Source of the DNA: Pricia antarctica
GTDB taxonomy: Bacteria > Bacteroidota > Bacteroidia > Flavobacteriales > Flavobacteriaceae
Length of the DNA stretch: 64,000 nucleotides
Reading direction: 5' to 3'
Assembly (NCBI GenBank): GCA_011050085.1
Contig: DRGL01000079.1
Coordinates: forward strand, 1 to 64,000
Shown: piece after piece, positions 1 to 8,509 of the stretch
How positions within the stretch are numbered: the first letter of the stretch is position 1
How the letters are laid out: every line of letters starts with the position of its first letter
Program-made: the position numbers and the translations under genes
Notes under the pieces: model-generated
Seen by the model: the letters and a program-made list of their open reading frames with translations, nothing else
Database searches by the model: none
Told to the model about the DNA's origin: nothing

Positions 1-22
1 AGTTCAGCTCGAGTACAAGTAG
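1..22 (+). CDS. possible C-terminal end of an upstream gene (partial)
   Basis: The second reading frame runs from the window edge through VQLEYK to a TAG at 20-22. The residue pattern would suit the last beta-strand of an outer-membrane protein, but six residues cannot prove this. No other evidence is available inside the window. Confidence 0.2.
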
Positions 23-106
23 GGATTTTAGAACAGTAAAAATTTGGATTGGGGCAAAGTTTGGCAAAGAATTTAGGCCTTTTACCCCTGTCTCATTAAA
101 AAAACT

Positions 107-1576
107 ATGAATTTGAATAATAAAGAAATTAATAGCCTTGGCGAATTAAAGTCTGCCGGCTATAAAAGCAAAAGTATTAAAGACGAACTCAGGGATAATC
201 TGAGGGATAAAATTAAAAAAGGCGAAGAAACTTTTGAAGGTGTATGGGGATATGAAGACTCTGTGATACCTGAATTGGAGCGAGCCATATTATCTCGTCA
301 CAATATTAATCTACTAGGCCTTCGCGGACAGGCAAAAACCCGTTTGGCTAGGCTTATGGTGCATTTATTGGATGAGTGGATTCCCGTTATCTCCGGTTCG
401 GAAATCAACGATGATCCTTTGAAACCCATGTCGCGGTATGCTAAGGAACTTATTGCGGAAAAAGGGGACGATACACCGATTACCTGGTTGCATAGAAACG
501 AACGTTTTTACGAAAAGTTGGCCACACCCGATGTAACTGTAGCCGATTTAATCGGAGATGTTGACCCTATAAAGGCGGCGAACCTTAAATTATCGTACGC
601 CGATGACCGCGTCATCCATTTTGGAATGATTCCAAGAGCTAACCGTTGTATTTTCGTCATTAATGAACTTCCGGATTTACAGGCCCGTATTCAAGTCTCT
701 CTATTTAACATTCTGGAGGAAGGCGATATACAGATTCGTGGATTTAAGTTACGGCTACCTTTGGATATTCAATTCGTATTTACGGCGAACCCTGAAGATT
801 ACACTAACCGTGGAAGTATTGTAACCCCTTTGAAAGATAGGATAGGTTCTCAAATTTTGACCCATTATCCCGACGACATTGAAACAGCACGTAAGATTAC
901 GGAACAAGAGTCGCATTTGGATCCGCGTCAGTCCGATGCGGTATACGTACCGGATATTGCAAAAGACCTTTTGGAGCAAATCAGTTTCGAAGCTCGAAAT
1001 AGCGAGTATGTAGATGCTAAAAGTGGAGTTAGTGCCCGTACGAGTATCACAGCTTTCGAAAATCTTTTGAGTACAGCAGAACGCAGAGCCTTATTGACAG
1101 GAGCCGAGAAAACTATGGTCAGATTGAGTGACTTTTTAGGTGTAATTCCATCAATTACGGGTAAAATCGAATTGGTTTATGAAGGAGAACAAGAAGGCGC
1201 GGACGGTGTTGCCGCGATTTTAATCGATGATGCCGTTAAATCCCTTTTCCCCGAATACTTCCCGAAAATTGAAAAACTTCAGAAGAAAGACGCTGAAACT
1301 CCCTATGACGAACTAATACATTGGTTTTTTCAAGGCGAAGGTTTCGAGTTGCTTGACGATTTTACAGATGAGGAGTACAAACGAGCTTTAGACCGTATTC
1401 CACAATTGAACAGTCTGCTGAAGAAATATCAACCCGATTTTCCGAAGAATGATGCTTATTTTTTGAAGGAGTTGGTTCTTTGGGGATTGGTAGCGCATAA
1501 AAAATTGAGTAAAAACCGATTTGCAGAGGGCTATCAGTTTAAAGATCTCTATGGCAGTTTTATCAGTGGATTATAA
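107..1576 (+). CDS. MoxR/magnesium-chelatase-like AAA+ ATPase
   Basis: A 489-residue AAA+ protein of the MoxR/ChlI helix-2-insert kind, expected to act as an ATP-driven chaperone for insertion or maturation of partner proteins (often VWA-domain proteins). A Walker A-like loop GLRGQAKT lies at residues 71-78. The Walker B position reads CIFVINELPD (181-190), so the usual DE pair is NE (N186, E187). A sensor-1 style FTANPED follows, then an LKDRIGS arginine-finger region. The C-terminal part is the helical lid plus an extension. No VWA-domain partner is visible downstream; the gene stands alone and ends just before a strong terminator, so a partner, if any, would lie upstream of the window. Family assignment is firm; the client is unknown. 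Confidence 0.85.
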   Translation: MNLNNKEINSLGELKSAGYKSKSIKDELRDNLRDKIKKGEETFEGVWGYEDSVIPELERAILSRHNINLLGLRGQAKTRLARLMVHLLDEWIPVISGSEINDDPLKPMSRYAKELIAEKGDDTPITWLHRNERFYEKLATPDVTVADLIGDVDPIKAANLKLSYADDRVIHFGMIPRANRCIFVINELPDLQARIQVSLFNILEEGDIQIRGFKLRLPLDIQFVFTANPEDYTNRGSIVTPLKDRIGSQILTHYPDDIETARKITEQESHLDPRQSDAVYVPDIAKDLLEQISFEARNSEYVDAKSGVSARTSITAFENLLSTAERRALLTGAEKTMVRLSDFLGVIPSITGKIELVYEGEQEGADGVAAILIDDAVKSLFPEYFPKIEKLQKKDAETPYDELIHWFFQGEGFELLDDFTDEEYKRALDRIPQLNSLLKKYQPDFPKNDAYFLKELVLWGLVAHKKLSKNRFAEGYQFKDLYGSFISGL

Positions 1577-1605
1577 TTTGGAGTATAGCTATTCAGATAA
1601 ATAAT

Positions 1606-1640
1606 AAAAAAATCCCGAACTTGGTGTTCGGGATTTTTTT
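1606..1640 (+). terminator. rho-independent terminator after the AAA+ ATPase gene
   Basis: A perfect 15-base inverted repeat (1606-1620 with 1626-1640; core ATCCCGAAC/GTTCGGGAT) closes a five-base loop. It is flanked by an A-run on the left and a T-run on the right, so it can terminate in both directions. Confidence 0.88.
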
Positions 1641-2290
1641 ATTTAAAACTAAAACCTATGGTTAAATCTGCCGGTATTGTGCCCTTTGAAAATAAGAAAT
1701 GTACCTAATACGTCTAGCTCAACTTTAAAATAGTAGTTTTTATAATGCCAATATGTTGTAGGATGTTGATTCCAATAAAATCACCCATTATTTCTTTGGC
1801 CATTTTCATATGCTTATTCTAATAAAAAATCTAAAATTCTTCTCTCTAGGCTAACCCTTGCAGTATTCAAGCTATTCATTTTTAGGTTAGATCTTTTCAA
1901 AAAGTTACGCTGTAGTGTCCTCTCTGCGTTTGTATAACCTTCCGGTGTTGGATAGAGAATGGACAAAAATAAGCCCTTTAATTGAAGACACCTGCTCCAT
2001 CTCCAATCCTGACAATTTGAAAGATTGGTTTTTTGGGGCTAATAAACTATTTATATTGGTATTTGGTGTTAGTAAATTGTAGGAAATTGGAAGTTTCCTA
2101 TTCCGTTAGGCCATTGGGTTTGGACTCTAGAATATCTAGATATTCTCTAAAAAATGAGATAGTGATATAACCTTAAATATTTAAAAAATTAAAGAGTAAT
2201 TATTTATAGAAAGCCACATATAAACCTAAAGCAGAAATAATGTCCCGACAAGATTAAACAGGGCTTGAGAGTTTGGTTTTAAATTTTATT
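1641..2290. other. 650-base stretch without a convincing gene
   Basis: No frame here looks like an intact gene. The longest suggestive frame is 1915-2082 on the plus strand, with a GTG start and 55 codons; it reads NLPVLDREWTKISPLIEDT in its middle and ends in TAG. It could be the remnant of a decayed gene or chance. The region is AT-rich and no tRNA or repeat array is visible. Confidence 0.4.
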
Positions 2291-2788
2291 TTACTCCCAA
2301 GTATCAACGTGTTGGTTCATATCATTGAACTTATATTCGCCGACTAGTTCTCTTCGGTGATGAACTGCTAAAATGGTTAGCACCAAAAGAAGTATATGTA
2401 AGACCAAAGAGGTAATACCAACTGGTAAGAAGGTAGTCGGTAAGACATAATTTAAAAATTCCCCATATGTCGTAAGTGTATATATACTCTCTGAGGTTTT
2501 ATAAACGTAGATTAAAAAGGATCCATATAACAAGTATTCTACATTTCTCATCATTGGATCGGTCAATTCGTCTTCGGTAATTTTGAAGTTAAGTACATAT
2601 AAAAATGTAAAGTGAATTATAGTAATCACTGGAAATAGATAATTCTCTGGCTTGATAAAGTAGAAATTATTGGTGTATATACCATAAAAGTCTAAAACAA
2701 TCAGCAGGGCCAATACCACGACGGAAAGATGAATTGTTGTTTTCCAGGACATAAGTTTTATAATGGAGTTCATAATTGTAGGTTTCAA
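2291..2788 (-). CDS. four-helix integral membrane protein of unknown function
   Basis: A 165-residue protein with four likely transmembrane segments at about residues 17-37, 47-68, 84-101 and 119-145, and an acidic cytosol-like tail after HHRRELVGEY. No family motif was recognised. An internal ATG five codons in (position 2773) is an equally good start. The gene is isolated, with about 650 empty bases behind it and about 320 in front, and it is transcribed divergently from the TruA-like gene. The hydrophobic organisation makes a real gene likely. Confidence 0.6.
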   Translation of the reverse strand: MKPTIMNSIIKLMSWKTTIHLSVVVLALLIVLDFYGIYTNNFYFIKPENYLFPVITIIHFTFLYVLNFKITEDELTDPMMRNVEYLLYGSFLIYVYKTSESIYTLTTYGEFLNYVLPTTFLPVGITSLVLHILLLVLTILAVHHRRELVGEYKFNDMNQHVDTWE

Positions 2789-3051
2789 AGATTGAGTATG
2801 ATGTCGATGAAATGTTTTAAGTCAATCTAAAAACGCAATTCCATTTTCCTTTATTTAAAATTTTCGACAAACAGCAGATTTCCCTGTTAAGCTCCTAAAA
2901 TCTCATATAAAACTACCGAATTTTCTTTCAAAAAAATACTAAAAATCTCTGAAGAATTTACAAATTTCATTTCTGAAATACCGAATGGTTTTCTGTGACA
3001 CGTAATTATGCTTATTATAGAATTGCGATAAATGCTTTTCGTTTGTATAGC

Positions 3052-3059
3052 TATCTTTG
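3052..3059 (+). promoter_or_regulatory. Bacteroidota -7 box for the TruA-like gene
   Basis: TATCTTTG matches the Bacteroidota sigma-A -7 consensus TAnnTTTG and lies 51 bases before the ATG at 3111. No good -33 TTTG is at the usual spacing, so this is a moderate call. Confidence 0.4.
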
Positions 3060-3110
3060 GTCGGATACGCACTAGTAAACTAATCCAAAAAATAATTACA
3101 AACAGGTAGA

Positions 3111-3920
3111 ATGCGGCAGAAACAACACACGTACTTAATAGGTATACAGTATTTGGGATTTCGCTACAGCGGGTGGCAAATTCAACCCGGACATCGTACG
3201 ATTGAAGGAATGCTGTCAAAGACCTTAAAGTTTATAATGCCCGATGAAACCTTCAAAATTTTGGGTGCGGGTAGAACCGATTCAAAAGTCTCAGCCTTAC
3301 ATATGGCTTTCGAACTCTTTTTGAAAAATCCAATAGTCGATTTCAATGCCTTTCTCAATCTATTCAATCAAAATCTTCCACCAGATATCCGCGCATTAAC
3401 CCTGGAGCCGATAACCCAAAAATTCAATATTATTAAGGATGCAAAAACTAAGGAATACGTTTATCTATTTTCGTATGGGGCGAAAAACCATCCATTTTGC
3501 GCACCCTTTCTGGCTAATATCCAAGAAGTATTGAACATTGAGCTTATGAAAAAAGCAGCTAGATTATTTGAAGGAAGTCATGATTTCTTAAATTATACAG
3601 TTAAAGACAAAGGAAATAGCGAAACAAATAGAGAGATACTATCCTGTGTTTTACAAGAAAACTCAATACTATCCGCCAGTTTCTTTCCTGCAAAAAGCTA
3701 TGCGCTTCATATAAAGGCTTCGGGGTTTTTGCGCTATCAAATACGCATGATAATGGGAGCTTTAATTCAGTTGGGCAAAGGGGATATAACGCTTAATCAG
3801 ATTTCAGCTTCGCTCAATGAAAAAACTATTTCTCGTTTTACCTACATTGCACCCGGAAGTGGACTGCATTTAAACCAACTAGAATTTAAGGGTTTTGAAG
3901 AATCGTTTATCCCAGAATAA
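3111..3920 (+). CDS. TruA-family tRNA pseudouridine synthase, atypical
   Basis: A 269-residue protein with the TruA fold signatures: an N-terminal YLGFRYSGWQIQP stretch (canonical Y.G..Y.GWQ.Q), the catalytic-Asp motif GAGRTD (D57), and the C-terminal FLRYQIRMIMGALIQLGKG motif (canonical FL..QVR.M.G.L...G.G). TruA converts uridines 38-40 of the tRNA anticodon arm to pseudouridine. The segment after the catalytic Asp is SKVSA, where typical TruA has xGVHA, so the conserved Gly and His are lost. The middle of the protein is also divergent. This looks like a second, specialised TruA paralogue rather than the housekeeping copy; the substrate may differ. Family certain, precise role uncertain. Confidence 0.8.
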   Translation: MRQKQHTYLIGIQYLGFRYSGWQIQPGHRTIEGMLSKTLKFIMPDETFKILGAGRTDSKVSALHMAFELFLKNPIVDFNAFLNLFNQNLPPDIRALTLEPITQKFNIIKDAKTKEYVYLFSYGAKNHPFCAPFLANIQEVLNIELMKKAARLFEGSHDFLNYTVKDKGNSETNREILSCVLQENSILSASFFPAKSYALHIKASGFLRYQIRMIMGALIQLGKGDITLNQISASLNEKTISRFTYIAPGSGLHLNQLEFKGFEESFIPE

Positions 3921-3945
3921 ACACCTACACCATAACAATTTCCGT

Positions 3946-3953
3946 TAACTTTA
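3946..3953 (+). promoter_or_regulatory. TAACTTTA -7-like box for corA
   Basis: TAACTTTA, one base from TAnnTTTG, lies 34 bases before the corA ATG. The same octamer occurs 34-35 bases before two other genes in the window (at 8467 and 13437), which supports a promoter role. Confidence 0.42.
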
Positions 3954-3987
3954 GCATTCCAAATACCATTAAACAAATCAGCAGCGT

Positions 3988-5079
3988 ATGGGAAAAAGAA
4001 AAAAAATCGGTAAGATTATCCCGAAGATGCCATCACGGTTTGCAAAACAAAAGGGTAAGGCGCCCGGTACGATAACGTACATGGGACGTAGGGAAAATCT
4101 CAAAAGTATTGTTAATATCTTAGATTACAATGAGAATGGATTCAATGTTTCTGCACCGGGCAATGTTGACGCCATAGTCTCACATAAAGGCCCGCCTTTA
4201 GTTTCATGGATAGATATTGTAGGCCTTAGTGATGAAGCTTTCATAGCTAAGATTGGAGAGCGTTTTGGGCTGAATCCCTTGGTGATGGAAGATATCGTAA
4301 ATACGAACCAGCGACCCAAAATAGACGAGTATGACCCTTACATATTTGGAGTTTTTAAAATGCTGTACATAAACCAAGATAAGGAATTGATAGGGGAGCA
4401 TATTGCCTTGGTGCTGCTAGATAATTGCGTACTTGTCTTTCAGGAACTGGAATATGATGTCTTTACGGGTGTACGTGATAGGGTAACCAAAAAATTCGGC
4501 AGAATTCGCTCTCGGGGGTCCGACTACTTATTTTTCGCACTTTTAGATTCAATCGTAGATAATTATTTTGCCGTACTCGAATATCTGAACGATAAAATAG
4601 AAGTTTTAGAAGAAGCTGTTTATGCTGATCCCAGTCCCGAGGTTGCCCAAAAAATACAGGAACTGAAAAAAGAAGTGCTACGGATTAGGCGTTGGGTAAA
4701 CCCTGTCAAGGAATTAATCAATCGATTAATAGATACCGATCACCCGTTAATTGCCAAAGAAACCAAGATTTTTTTTCGTGATGTGCTCGATCATTCCCTC
4801 GAAGTGAACGATAGCATTCAAATCTACCGCGAAATGTCGATGAGCCTAATGGAAATGTATATGAGCAACATGAGCAATAAAATGAATGAGGTTATGAAAG
4901 TCCTGACCATTATGGCTTCCATCTTCATTCCCTTAACTTTTATTGCAGGAATCTACGGTATGAATTTCGATAATATGCCAGAATTACATTATCAATACGG
5001 GTATTATGTTGTTTGGGGCGTGATGATAAGCCTTTTCTTAGGAATGTTAGTGTACTTTAGAAGAAAAAAATGGATTTGA
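3988..5079 (+). CDS. corA: CorA-family magnesium/cobalt transporter
   Basis: A 363-residue CorA-type divalent-cation channel: a long cytosolic N-terminal domain, a coiled-coil stalk helix, and two C-terminal membrane helices. The selectivity motif GMN is at about residues 324-326, directly after the first helix (TIMASIFIPLTFIAGIYGMN), and the second helix ends in a basic tail, RRKKWI. The first 25 residues are very basic (KKIGKIIPKMP). It imports Mg2+ (or Co2+/Ni2+) down the membrane potential as a homopentamer in the inner membrane. It is a single gene with its own -7-like box. Confidence 0.93.
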   Translation: MGKRKKIGKIIPKMPSRFAKQKGKAPGTITYMGRRENLKSIVNILDYNENGFNVSAPGNVDAIVSHKGPPLVSWIDIVGLSDEAFIAKIGERFGLNPLVMEDIVNTNQRPKIDEYDPYIFGVFKMLYINQDKELIGEHIALVLLDNCVLVFQELEYDVFTGVRDRVTKKFGRIRSRGSDYLFFALLDSIVDNYFAVLEYLNDKIEVLEEAVYADPSPEVAQKIQELKKEVLRIRRWVNPVKELINRLIDTDHPLIAKETKIFFRDVLDHSLEVNDSIQIYREMSMSLMEMYMSNMSNKMNEVMKVLTIMASIFIPLTFIAGIYGMNFDNMPELHYQYGYYVVWGVMISLFLGMLVYFRRKKWI

Positions 5080-5178
5080 AAAAAGAACGTTGGCCATTTT
5101 GATTTTGTTTTAAGGTATAATTTCCAAGGCAACATGATTTTTCATTACTTTGTATTACGATACCAAAAATCAACTATA

Positions 5179-5685
5179 ATGAAATTCACATCAACGCTAG
5201 TCTTCAGCATTTTACTTATAAACTTTGTTTCGACCCACGCACAAGTACCCGATCGGGAAATTTCAGAAGAAACTACCGAAAAGAATTACACCTTCTATGA
5301 GGATGGAAAACCGGTAAAGAAGTCCATAAAAATCTCAACTACCATAAGTCAAGATGTTGTATTCGACACTCTAGTTGGAAATGACATTAATGCAAGTCGC
5401 ATCAGAACGCCGAAGTCAATCACCAAAGTTGTCAATATAAATAATAATGCGGATCCAGACTATGACGAAACGATACAGTTCAGTTATACTTCCGATGCGA
5501 GTAAAGACTTTCTTCTTGAGGTAAATGACAAGGAAATTTTTAAAGCCCTTGAAGACAGTAAGTATTTAAATGTCACAGATAATAAGAATTTGTCGGAGCA
5601 GAACTTGAATGATTTGATTATTATTACCGATACACATAGAAACGTTATTAAACTCGTTTTAGAAGAATATCAGTCTAATAATTAG
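5179..5685 (+). CDS. secreted or periplasmic protein of unknown function
   Basis: About 168 residues starting at the ATG at 5179, chosen over an upstream ATG (5134) because a clean signal peptide follows: KFTSTLVFSILLINFVSTHAQ, with cleavage expected after THA. The mature part is polar and rich in Asp, Asn and Lys, with no cysteine and no recognised domain. It ends 22 bases before the alpha/beta-hydrolase gene, so the two probably share a transcript. Confidence 0.6.
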   Translation: MKFTSTLVFSILLINFVSTHAQVPDREISEETTEKNYTFYEDGKPVKKSIKISTTISQDVVFDTLVGNDINASRIRTPKSITKVVNINNNADPDYDETIQFSYTSDASKDFLLEVNDKEIFKALEDSKYLNVTDNKNLSEQNLNDLIIITDTHRNVIKLVLEEYQSNN

Positions 5686-5707
5686 GGAATACGATAGAAG
5701 GCGACCT

Positions 5708-6505
5708 ATGCGTAGACTTAAGATATGGAGTATTGTCCTTATTATTCTGTATAGTTTTATTGCCATTTCAGCCTACTTCTATCAAGAAAGACTAATTTTT
5801 TTTCCATCTGAACTGCCTTTAAACCATGAGTACGACTTTTGTCAGGAGTTTAACGAATTCTATCTCACCGCTGATGATGGAGCCCGACTGAACGCGGTTC
5901 ACATAAAACAAGACAGTGCAAAGGGGGTTATTTTATATTTTCATGGAAATTCTGGCAACATCTCCCATCTTATTCATGTCGCCAATCTTTTTTCAGAAAA
6001 AGGATACGAATCCGTCTTTGTAGATTATCGAACCTACGGAAAAAGTAAAGGTGCGATGAGCGAACAAGCTCTTTATGATGATGCCCAACTATTTTATGAT
6101 TATTTGCTGAAGACAAACGAAGAAAAACATATCGTTCTTTATGGTCGTTCCTTTGGCACTGGTATTGCTACTTGGCTTGCTTCCCAAAATACACCCCAAA
6201 AGTTAATTCTAGAATCTCCATTTTTCAGCGCGGTCGCACTTGGACAGCATCGTTTCCCATTTTTGCCAATTGACTGGTTGTCAAATTTTCGTTTTCCTTC
6301 AAATGAATTTGTACAAAAAATTAACTGTCCGATTTTCATCTTTCATGGGACGGAAGATTCCGTTATTCCATATGAATCTGCGGAACGATTATATAAGCTA
6401 ATTCCTAATAAAGATAAAATACTGTTCACCATTCCCGGTGGCGGACATAATTATTTACAAGATTTTCAAGTTTATAAAGACGGTATAGGAGAAATTTTGC
6501 AGTAG
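5708..6505 (+). CDS. alpha/beta hydrolase (BEM46/ABHD13-like), membrane-anchored
   Basis: A 265-residue serine hydrolase with an N-terminal membrane anchor (residues 8-23) followed by the ERLIFFPS segment typical of BEM46/ABHD13-like proteins. The oxyanion motif HGNSGN, the nucleophile elbow YGRSFGTG (GxSxG), the acid in HGTEDSVIP and the base in GGGHNYL form a complete catalytic triad. The substrate is unknown; relatives hydrolyse esters or lipids at the membrane. It follows the secreted protein closely and probably forms a two-gene unit with it. Confidence 0.85.
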   Translation: MRRLKIWSIVLIILYSFIAISAYFYQERLIFFPSELPLNHEYDFCQEFNEFYLTADDGARLNAVHIKQDSAKGVILYFHGNSGNISHLIHVANLFSEKGYESVFVDYRTYGKSKGAMSEQALYDDAQLFYDYLLKTNEEKHIVLYGRSFGTGIATWLASQNTPQKLILESPFFSAVALGQHRFPFLPIDWLSNFRFPSNEFVQKINCPIFIFHGTEDSVIPYESAERLYKLIPNKDKILFTIPGGGHNYLQDFQVYKDGIGEILQ

Positions 6506-6737
6506 CAAATCCTAGACCATACCCTTAATAAACAACCGACTAACTCGAATTGTAAAGCATTTAAGTAAGCCCACTACCCAAGTAAAAAGGGTATGACTAC
6601 TTCGTAAATAGCAACTGCCAATCTCTTGAATAGGTATAGCGAAGAAAATTTCAAAAGCAAGTATTGGTAGCTAAAGGCAAAGTGAAACGTACTGATAGAA
6701 ATCAACTCTGACTATTTAAAAATATAGAATCGGTAAT
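6506..6737. other. convergent intergenic spacer, nothing recognised
   Basis: A 232-base spacer between two convergent genes. I see no strong hairpin with a T-run and no small reading frame of note. Confidence 0.4.
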
Positions 6738-7622
6738 TCAATCAAACAAATCCGAAGAAAGATAGCGATCTCCCCTGTCGCAAATGATAGAAACTATAAC
6801 GCCGCTTTCAAGTGTATCTGCCAACCGTAGGGCAGCAACTGTAGCACCACCACTGCTCATACCTGAGAAAATAGCTTCTTCCTTTGCCAAACGTTTAGCC
6901 ATATCGATGGCCTCTTCTTGACTGACTTCGAAAATTTGATCGACTTTTTTCGGGTCAAATATTTTTGGTAAATATTCTTCGGGCCATTTTCGAATACCGG
7001 GTATGCTAGCGCCATCCGTAGGTTGCACCCCAACGATTTGAATGTCTTTATTTTGTTCCTTTAGATAGGTCGATGTACCCATTATAGTGCCAGTAGTTCC
7101 CATTGATGAGACGAAATGAGTCACTTTACCATCGGTATCTTCCCAAATTTCGGGACCTGTACTTTGATAATGAGCCTTCCAATTATCAGCATTACCGAAT
7201 TGATTGAACATCACATAGCCATGATTGTTAACCTTATCTTCTGCATAATCCCTAGCACCTTCTATACCGACGTCTGCAGGGGTCAAAGTAACTTTAGCGC
7301 CGTAGGCTCTCATGGTCTGAACCCTTTCTTTTGTACTATTTTCTGGCATTACCAATTCAATGTTCAAACCATAGGTTCCACCAATCATCGCTAGGGCTAT
7401 ACCCGTATTACCACTTGTTGCTTCAATAAGTTTCGTGTTTGTATCAAAATCTCCTCTTTCCAGGCCCCTTTGAATAATGTTTAAAGCAGCTCGATCTTTG
7501 ACGCTACCACCAGGGTTGTGTCCTTCAAGCTTGAACAACAAAGTTACATTCGGATTGGTATTCAGCACACGCGATTCAACTAGTGGCGTATTGCCAATAA
7601 GATCAAGAATAGTTCTAGACAT
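6738..7622 (-). CDS. cysM: cysteine synthase B (O-acetylserine sulfhydrylase)
   Basis: A 294-residue PLP enzyme of the CysK/CysM family that replaces acetate of O-acetylserine by sulfide (or thiosulfate) to give cysteine. It begins with LDLIGNTPLV. The PLP lysine is K42 in GGSVKDRA, the substrate loop is TSGNTG (69-74), and a phosphate-binding loop SSMGTTGTIMG and the SGMSSGGA segment are present. The short length without a C-terminal extension and the overall pattern favour CysM over CysK. Its start overlaps the cysE stop by 8 bases, so the serine acetyltransferase and the sulfhydrylase are translated together as a two-step cysteine operon. Confidence 0.92.
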   Translation of the reverse strand: MSRTILDLIGNTPLVESRVLNTNPNVTLLFKLEGHNPGGSVKDRAALNIIQRGLERGDFDTNTKLIEATSGNTGIALAMIGGTYGLNIELVMPENSTKERVQTMRAYGAKVTLTPADVGIEGARDYAEDKVNNHGYVMFNQFGNADNWKAHYQSTGPEIWEDTDGKVTHFVSSMGTTGTIMGTSTYLKEQNKDIQIVGVQPTDGASIPGIRKWPEEYLPKIFDPKKVDQIFEVSQEEAIDMAKRLAKEEAIFSGMSSGGATVAALRLADTLESGVIVSIICDRGDRYLSSDLFD

Positions 7623-8427
7623 TCGGAAGGGTTTTGATTTGGATTTCAGGGGTATGAAAAACAGTGGAATTTTTAGGAACCGAGGCGGTCAACCAAGCGT
7701 TACCTCCAATGACGGAATTTTTTCCGATAACCGTCTTCCCACCTAATATGGTAGCATTGGCGTATATAGTAACATTATCTTCTATAGTAGGATGACGTTT
7801 GGTTTTTTGAAGATGTTTGGCCACGTAAAGTCCACCTAAAGTAACGCCCTGATAGATTTTCACATGATTTTTAATAATAGCTGTTTCGCCGATTACCACT
7901 CCCGTGCCATGGTCGATGTGAAATGAATTGCCGATTTGCGCTCCGGGATTTATGTCGATACCCGTTTGACGATGCGCACATTCGGTCATCAGTCGCGGCA
8001 CTAATGGAAAACCTTCGATATATAGTTCGTGCGCTAAGCGATATATGGCAATCGCATAAAATCCGGGGTAGGCCATATAGACTTCTTCAAGGGAGAGCGA
8101 TGCAGGGTCACAATTGACCGTAGCTTCGGCATCAAGGTTCAAGCGACATAAAATGTTTGGTAACTTTGCAACGTACGATTCCCAGATTTTCTTGCAAGAC
8201 TTATTTACATCCCAACAGGCCAAATCAACAAGTTCATCGAATTGTGTTTGTAAAATTTCCAGGTTTCGTTCTACGGGAGTGTCAATATCAAATAAGGTAT
8301 AAAAGAGGGTTTTTGTGAAGTCCTCAGTCTTTTCTTTCAGCACATACCTGAGATTCGGATGCTTTTTATGCTGATTAATCTGATCTATAATAGATTTTTG
8401 AGTCATATGTCTTAGTTGCTTGCTCAA
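7615..8427 (-). CDS. cysE: serine O-acetyltransferase (EpsC/CysE type)
   Basis: A 270-residue acetyltransferase that makes O-acetylserine from serine and acetyl-CoA, the first step of cysteine synthesis. The N-terminal half is helical; the C-terminal half is a left-handed beta-helix of hexapeptide repeats (GAQIGNSFHIDHGTGVVIG, then NVTIYANATILGGKTVIG). The HIDHGTGVVIGE segment holds the catalytic His and Asp. The first ATG is used; another at codon 8 is possible. It is the first gene of a two-gene operon with cysM (8-base overlap) and is divergent from the DUF2461 gene. The C-terminus (ending KTLPNV) lacks the usual isoleucine end that docks into CysK, which fits a CysM partner. Confidence 0.92.
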   Translation of the reverse strand: MSKQLRHMTQKSIIDQINQHKKHPNLRYVLKEKTEDFTKTLFYTLFDIDTPVERNLEILQTQFDELVDLACWDVNKSCKKIWESYVAKLPNILCRLNLDAEATVNCDPASLSLEEVYMAYPGFYAIAIYRLAHELYIEGFPLVPRLMTECAHRQTGIDINPGAQIGNSFHIDHGTGVVIGETAIIKNHVKIYQGVTLGGLYVAKHLQKTKRHPTIEDNVTIYANATILGGKTVIGKNSVIGGNAWLTASVPKNSTVFHTPEIQIKTLPNV

Positions 8428-8466
8428 AATTAACCATTAATTCAAAGGCTCATGAGGTTCAATGGT

Positions 8467-8474
8467 TAACTTTA
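8467..8474 (+). promoter_or_regulatory. TAACTTTA -7-like box for the DUF2461 gene
   Basis: TAACTTTA lies 35 bases before the ATG at 8510 and is followed by GC, as in the corA copy. It falls in the short divergent spacer shared with cysE. Confidence 0.42.
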
Positions 8475-8509
8475 GCGCAAATATCAATTAATCACAGGAT
8501 TTTAGACGA

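Noticed and set aside
1915-2082. Transposase remnant (the DREWTKISPLI stretch resembles the N-terminus of some IS5-type transposases).
   Set aside because: The similarity is limited to a few residues, with no DDE motif or terminal inverted repeats around it.
2887-3219. A 110-codon minus-strand frame overlapping the 5' end of the TruA-like gene.
   Set aside because: It overlaps a well-supported gene for over 100 bases, shows no domain, and its composition is that of a shadow frame.
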